NCBI RefSeq assembly: GCF_019492185.1
Contig: NZ_JAICCF010000003.1
Coordinates: forward strand, 1,116,001-1,180,000
Source: Chitinophaga rhizophila
Lineage (GTDB): Bacteria > Bacteroidota > Bacteroidia > Chitinophagales > Chitinophagaceae
Direction: 5' to 3'
Length of the DNA stretch: 64,000 nt
A model generated the notes under the pieces. That model was not told the origin of the DNA, ran no database searches, and was given only the letters and a program-made list of their open reading frames with translations. The first letter of the stretch is position 1. The number at the start of each line of letters is the position of its first letter. A program made the position numbers and the translations under genes. Positions 59,930-64,000 of the stretch are shown one piece after another.

Positions 59930-61222
59930 TTACTTCTTACCAAATTTAACGGATTTTCCCGGATAATACGCTACGTTGTCCAATTCTTCTTCAATACGGA
60001 GCAACTGGTTGTATTTAGCCATACGGTCAGTACGGGAAGCAGAACCGGTTTTGATCTGACCGCAGTTCAATGCAACAGCCAGGTCAGCGATGGTAGTATC
60101 TTCAGTTTCGCCGGAACGGTGGCTCATGATAGAGGTATAACCTGCTTTGTGCGCCATGTTAACTGCGTCAATAGTTTCAGTAACAGTACCGATCTGGTTT
60201 ACTTTAATCAGGATGCTGTTTGCGATATTCTGGTCGATACCTGTTTTCAGGCGTTTTACGTTAGTTACGAACAGGTCATCACCTACCAGCTGTACAGTAG
60301 AACCAACAGCTTCAGTCAGTTTTTTCCAGCCATCCCAATCGTCTTCAGCCATACCGTCTTCGATAGATACGATTGGGTATTTTTTGCACCATTCAGCCCA
60401 GAAAGCAACCATTTCTTCGCTGCTGATCACTTTGCCAGAGCTTTTGTAGAATTTGTAAGTCTTGTCAGCATCGTTGAACATTTCGCTGCTTGCTGCATCT
60501 AATGCGATGGAGATCTGTTCACCTGGTTTGTAACCAGCTGCTTCGATCGCTGCGATAACTGTTTCAATAGCTTCTTCGTTGCTCTGGATTTCAGGAGCGA
60601 AACCGCCTTCGTCACCTACGTTAGTACTGTAACCTTTCTTTTTCAGAACGGATTTCAGGTGGTGGAATACTTCAACACCCCAGCGCAGACCTTCAGAGAA
60701 GGAAGATGCACCTACAGGAACAATCATAAACTCCTGGAAATCAATTTTATTATCAGCATGTACACCACCATTAATGATGTTCATCAGCGGAATTGGAAGG
60801 GTAGTAGCATTAACGCCACCCAGGTAGCGGTACAGTGGCAGGTTAGCTTCATCAGCGGCAGCTTTGGCAACAGCCATGCTCACAGCCAGGGTTGCATTAG
60901 CACCCAGTTTACCTTTATTTTCAGTACCATCCAGTTCAATCAGGAATTTATCGATACCGGCCTGGTCTTTAACGTCCCATCCAACCAGCTCTTCAGCGAT
61001 GATGTCGTTTACGTTGTTAACAGCCTGGATAACACCTTTACCCATGTATACTGCTTTATCGTTATCACGCAGTTCAACAGCTTCGTGCTTACCGGTAGAA
61101 GCGCCTGATGGAACGGCTGCACGGCCAAAGTGACCGTCTTCTGTGGTTACATCTACTTCTACAGTCGGATTGCCACGGCTATCAAGGATCTGCCTTGCAT
61201 GGATTGATGAAATGGTACTCAT
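59930..61222 (-). CDS. eno: Enolase
   Basis: A 430-aa enzyme of glycolysis converting 2-phosphoglycerate to phosphoenolpyruvate in the cytoplasm. Visible: IHARQILDSRGNPTVEVDV (9-27), GASTGKHEAVELRD, FQEFMIVP, NVGDEGGFAPEI and the metal and active-site segments IEDGMAEDDWDGW, QLVGDDLFVTN, ILIKVNQIGTVTE and SHRSGETEDTTIADLAVAL. All are standard; length is normal. A hairpin terminator follows. Confidence 0.98.
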   Translation of the reverse strand: MSTISSIHARQILDSRGNPTVEVDVTTEDGHFGRAAVPSGASTGKHEAVELRDNDKAVYMGKGVIQAVNNVNDIIAEELVGWDVKDQAGIDKFLIELDGTENKGKLGANATLAVSMAVAKAAADEANLPLYRYLGGVNATTLPIPLMNIINGGVHADNKIDFQEFMIVPVGASSFSEGLRWGVEVFHHLKSVLKKKGYSTNVGDEGGFAPEIQSNEEAIETVIAAIEAAGYKPGEQISIALDAASSEMFNDADKTYKFYKSSGKVISSEEMVAFWAEWCKKYPIVSIEDGMAEDDWDGWKKLTEAVGSTVQLVGDDLFVTNVKRLKTGIDQNIANSILIKVNQIGTVTETIDAVNMAHKAGYTSIMSHRSGETEDTTIADLAVALNCGQIKTGSASRTDRMAKYNQLLRIEEELDNVAYYPGKSVKFGKK

Positions 61223-61298
61223 TGTCGTTTAATTGTTTTAATATAATAATTTGTAAGTCAATTTGTTACCGGAATAATTGAAGCTTCCCGGGAACCCC

Positions 61299-62210
61299 CT
61301 ACTTTGTCAATTCCCTGAATATAGACTCCAGGCTTTGCGAATTGCTTTGCAAAGAAAGGATGTTCCTGTTATTTATCAAAGCAAATTGTAGCAGGTTTTT
61401 ACGTACTTCTTCCAGATTGCCGGCAAATAACTGCCAAGTACGCGGATCCTGTTGTTTAACATTTGTCACACCCGTAAGCTGTTGTAACTCAGCTGTTGTT
61501 GGCAGAGGATCGCCGAAGGATACCTGGATATACCCATTATCCATTCTTCCTTGCTGAAGGTTTGTCAATGAGTCATCGGCGATGATATTACCTTTATTGA
61601 TAATGATGACCCGGCTACACATAGCTTCGACTTCCTGCATAATATGGGTACTCAGAAGGATGGTTTTCTCTTTTCCCAGTTCAGAAATCAGTTCCCTGAT
61701 ATCTACCAGCTGATTAGGATCAAAACCGGATGTCGGTTCATCGAGTATCAATACTTCCGGATCGTGTATAAGTGCCTGGGCTAAACCCACACGTTGCTTA
61801 TACCCTTTGGATAAGGCACCGATCTTCTTTTTACTTTCAGGTTGCAGACCAGTCATACCAATTACTTCAGCAATACGCTTTTCCGTATTGCTACCTAATT
61901 TGTGTATACTGGCAATAAAAGTGAGAAATTCCCTGACATACATGTCTGTATACAGCGGATTGGCTTCGGGCAGGTAACCAATACGCTGCCGCACTTCAAT
62001 AGGATGTGTTACTACGTCATAGCCGCCTACACTGGCAGTGCCACTTGTAGGTGGCAGGTAACCAGTAATCATCTTCATGGTAGTGCTCTTACCAGCTCCG
62101 TTAGGACCCAGAAAACCCACTACTTCGCCCTTGGTCAGTGCAAAGGAAATATCATTGACTGCCCGTTGCTCTCCGTATACCTTGCTTAACTGTGTTACTG
62201 TGATTGACAT
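61299..62210 (-). CDS. gldA: ABC transporter ATP-binding protein, GldA-like
   Basis: A 303-aa ATPase from the ATG at 62210 (MSITVTQLSKVYG). Walker A GPNGAGKST (35-43), the signature LSKGYKQRVGLAQAL (about 130-144), Walker B LILDEPTSGFDP (about 154-165) and the H-loop STHIMQEVEA. The long C-terminal part with STELQQLTGVTNVKQ-like strands is typical of GldA, the ATPase of the gliding-motility ABC transporter. GldF and GldG permease genes are not adjacent. A paralogous ABC-2 ATPase cannot be excluded. Confidence 0.85.
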   Translation of the reverse strand: MSITVTQLSKVYGEQRAVNDISFALTKGEVVGFLGPNGAGKSTTMKMITGYLPPTSGTASVGGYDVVTHPIEVRQRIGYLPEANPLYTDMYVREFLTFIASIHKLGSNTEKRIAEVIGMTGLQPESKKKIGALSKGYKQRVGLAQALIHDPEVLILDEPTSGFDPNQLVDIRELISELGKEKTILLSTHIMQEVEAMCSRVIIINKGNIIADDSLTNLQQGRMDNGYIQVSFGDPLPTTAELQQLTGVTNVKQQDPRTWQLFAGNLEEVRKNLLQFALINNRNILSLQSNSQSLESIFRELTK

Positions 62211-62476
62211 TAGGTTTTCCACTTTGGCGGCCCTAAAGTATGAAAATCGGATTAGAATAAAAATCGCTTATAATCGTCTAAATGTTAAATAACTGTATTC
62301 CAGGTCTATTTGATAAGTGATGCTACCGATTTAACTAAACTTTTATACCAAAAATTAGCTCAGAATATATAATTTTAAATATATTCACAAATCATAACCT
62401 GATGCAGGGCAGTATGTTCTGATTAATTCTGGTTATATTTAACACCTCCATCGTATTGAATGCATGGTCACAACAG
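62211..62476. other. Gene-free stretch upstream of gldA and the Ter genes
   Basis: No supported gene. On the minus strand TACTTTAG (62233-62240) is a weak -7 element for gldA. Sequence is AT-rich with no strong hairpin. Confidence 0.4.
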
Positions 62477-62504
62477 TTGTTAATCAATAATCACTATACA
62501 TTTT
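62477..62504 (+). promoter_or_regulatory. Candidate promoter of the Ter operon
   Basis: TTG (62477-62479), a 17-nt spacer and TACATTTT (62497-62504), one base off TAnnTTTG. The ATG of the first TerD gene is 25 nt downstream. Confidence 0.45.
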
Positions 62505-62529
62505 AAACCCTGCAAACTTTTAACATTTC

Positions 62530-63105
62530 ATGGCAATTAATTTACAGAAGGGACAAAAAATCGACATCGGATTATCCAATATCAGCGTAGGTCTGGGTTG
62601 GAATCCTAACGAAGGGACCGGGAATGCTTTTGACTTGGATGCATCCGCGTTTATGATTGATGGTAACAGGTTAATCCCCGCAGAAGGATATTTTGTATTT
62701 TATGGTAATACTACCTCCCCTGATGGTTCGCTACAGCATACTGGTGATGATCCTACAGGTGGTAATAGTGCTGAAGGTGATGATGAAACAATCAAAGTTG
62801 ATCTTTCCAAAGTAAATGCAGATATCAAGGAGATATTGTTTGTAGTAACCATTCATGACGCTACTGATCGTAAACAGAACTTTGGACAGGTAAGAAATTC
62901 ATATATCCGTATTGTTAATGATGCAAATGGAGAAGAAATTGCTAAATATGAGTTAGGCGAAGATTTCTCTATAGAAACCGGCGTGGAATTTGGTCGTCTT
63001 TATTCACGGGATGGCAAATGGCGTTTCGAGGCTTCAGGTATCGGGTATAAAGAGGATCTGGCTTATTTCCTGGGCAAATACTACAAGGGACAAATTATTA
63101 AGTAG
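62530..63105 (+). CDS. terD: TerD-family tellurium resistance protein
   Basis: A 191-aa cytoplasmic protein, TerD fold. Marks: QKIDIGLSNISVGLGWNPN (about 9-27), FDLDASAFMIDGNRL (34-48), HTGDDPTGGNSAEGDDETIKVDLSKV (70-95), and the C-terminal TGVEFGRLYSRDGKWRF EASGIGY block. TerD proteins bind Ca2+ and form part of a membrane-associated stress complex (Ter system), linked to tellurite and phage resistance and to metal stress. It heads a run of TerD, TerD and a vWA protein. Confidence 0.95.
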   Translation: MAINLQKGQKIDIGLSNISVGLGWNPNEGTGNAFDLDASAFMIDGNRLIPAEGYFVFYGNTTSPDGSLQHTGDDPTGGNSAEGDDETIKVDLSKVNADIKEILFVVTIHDATDRKQNFGQVRNSYIRIVNDANGEEIAKYELGEDFSIETGVEFGRLYSRDGKWRFEASGIGYKEDLAYFLGKYYKGQIIK

Positions 63106-63140
63106 TCTATTCTATCAATACACACATAGCATTATATTTT

Positions 63141-63809
63141 ATGGCAATCAATTTAGTTAAGGGACAAACCATTGACCTCCGCAAAAATGATAAAGGTGAA
63201 AGCTTCGATCTGTCAACAGTGACTATAGGTCTGGGCTGGGATTTACGTAAGAAAAGCGGTGGCTTTTTCGGTAAACTTTTAGGTGGTAAAGAAGAGGAAT
63301 TTGACCTCGATGCAATTGCTTTCCTGCTGGATAAGAATGGTAAAGTCGCAGATCTTGGTAAAACTGTACAGACAAATGATGGACGTAACCTGAGCCTTTA
63401 TCAGGGAGATGTCATCTTCTTTAATAGTCAGCGTCACCCGTCAGGCAATATCTGGCTGACAGGCGATAATCGCACCGGTGCAGGCGACGGAGATGATGAG
63501 CAGATCATTGTTAAACTGGATAGCCTGGATGCGAAATATGAGAAGATACTTTTCATTGTTTCTATTTACCAGGGCCGTCAGCGTAATCAGCACTTCGGCG
63601 GTATTGAAAACGCTTTCATCCGTGCTGTAGACAACAAAGGGAAAGAGATTGTTAAATTCAATCTTTCCGGTGATGCATCATATACCAATATGTGCTCAAT
63701 GGTCTTTGCAGAGGTATATCGTAAAGACGGTACCTGGAAATTCAGAGCATTAGGAGATCCTCAGCCAGCTGATAGCTTCGTGGAAATCCTGCGGAATTAT
63801 GTTTATTAA
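63141..63809 (+). CDS. terD: TerD-family protein with an extra loop
   Basis: A 222-aa TerD paralogue. It shares the same motifs (TIGLGWDLRKK at about 27-37, FDLDAIAFLLDKNGKV, LTGDNRTGAGDGDDEQIIVKLDSL, NMCSMVFAEVYRKDGTWKFRALG) but has an insertion after the first strand, KKSGGFFGKLLGGKEEEF, of about 18 residues, which may be a membrane-binding or partner-binding loop. It starts 35 nt after the previous gene and is followed by the vWA gene 25 nt later, so all three are one operon. Confidence 0.94.
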   Translation: MAINLVKGQTIDLRKNDKGESFDLSTVTIGLGWDLRKKSGGFFGKLLGGKEEEFDLDAIAFLLDKNGKVADLGKTVQTNDGRNLSLYQGDVIFFNSQRHPSGNIWLTGDNRTGAGDGDDEQIIVKLDSLDAKYEKILFIVSIYQGRQRNQHFGGIENAFIRAVDNKGKEIVKFNLSGDASYTNMCSMVFAEVYRKDGTWKFRALGDPQPADSFVEILRNYVY

Positions 63810-63834
63810 TTAACCCATTCTATAAGAGTCATTC

Positions 63835-64000
63835 ATGAGAAGATTACCGGTTTATTTAGTCCTGGATACTTCCGGCTCTATGAGCGGCGAGCCCATAGAA
63901 GCTGTGAAAAACGGTGTACAGGTTTTGATCTCAACCCTGAGGCAAGACCCATATGCCCTGGAAACTGCATTCCTCAGCCTGATCACTTTTGACAGTGATG
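63835..64000 (+). CDS. terY: vWA-domain protein, TerY-like (3' end beyond the window)
   Basis: From the ATG at 63835 the frame is open to the window edge (55 residues). It begins with the von Willebrand factor A fold: VYLVLDTSGSMSGEPIEAVKNGV, whose DxSxS (residues 11-15) is the metal-ion-dependent adhesion site, then ETAFLSLITFDSD. TerY-type vWA proteins are encoded with TerD genes in the Ter stress/defence system, so this is the most likely identity. The remaining sequence, and any further Ter genes such as a kinase or TerC, lie to the right. Confidence 0.85.
   Translation, partial: MRRLPVYLVLDTSGSMSGEPIEAVKNGVQVLISTLRQDPYALETAFLSLITFDSD

Overview
The window looks like chromosomal DNA of a Bacteroidota bacterium, most likely family Chitinophagaceae (Chitinophaga-like). 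The reasons are a SusD-type lipoprotein with DUF4843 and PKD-like partners, an ECF sigma/FecR pair, a GldA-type ABC ATPase, and repeated matches to the Bacteroidota promoter (TTG/TTTG, 17-23 nt, TAnnTTTG) with little sign of Shine-Dalgarno sites. No rRNA, prophage, insertion sequence or CRISPR array was seen. Base composition appears even by eye. Gene starts were often moved downstream of the longest possible ORF, to an ATG that fits a signal peptide, the family N-terminus or a promoter.

Layout. 1-3.2 kb: the end of a Sus-type outer-membrane uptake operon (SusD, DUF4843, PKD-like lipoproteins). 3.2-9.2 kb: small secreted proteins, an NTF2-like protein divergent from an AraC regulator, a MarR-like protein, a very acidic 92-aa protein with its own promoter and terminator, PhzF and a nitrilase. 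9.3-15.5 kb: tRNA-Arg(CCT), long-chain acyl-CoA synthetase, a GntR-Fsr efflux operon, a TPR membrane protein, MarC and tRNA-Arg(CCG). 15.6-15.9 kb: a noncoding repeat tract built from 11-nt modules. 16-18.6 kb: a family 2 glycosyltransferase and a leucine-rich-repeat protein. 18.9-24.4 kb: a three-gene SMC complex (JetA, JetB, JetC; MksF/E/B-like) that ends in a terminator with no JetD nuclease gene.

24.5-37 kb is mostly metabolism on the minus strand: YqhD, an esterase, YceI, PaaN, a TPR protein, DUF1015, SerC, a zinc phospholipase C-like protein and DUF502. 37.2-44.1 kb is a TetR-TolC-MFP-RND tripartite efflux operon with a palindromic operator candidate over its promoter. 44.2-47.7 kb holds AIM24, kynureninase and a 2'-5' RNA ligase-like (2H) phosphoesterase fused to a long Gly/Tyr/Arg/Asp/Asn repeat domain. 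47.8-54.8 kb holds the ECF sigma/FecR pair, two secreted proteins, a Bax-inhibitor-1 homologue and a 2-oxoacid:ferredoxin oxidoreductase alpha subunit without its beta gene. 55-62.2 kb holds a Gfo/Idh/MocA dehydrogenase, a nucleoside permease, DUF2071, endonuclease III, a DivIC/FtsB-like protein, enolase and GldA. From 62.5 kb to the right edge a tellurite-resistance type (Ter) operon begins (TerD, TerD, TerY-like vWA).

The items most worth a second look are the repeat-domain 2H phosphoesterase, the JetABC complex without JetD, the 11-nt modular repeat next to a tRNA-Arg, and a pair of related REP-like palindromes at 33.7 and 54.8 kb. Family names come from reading the protein sequences; no database search was run.
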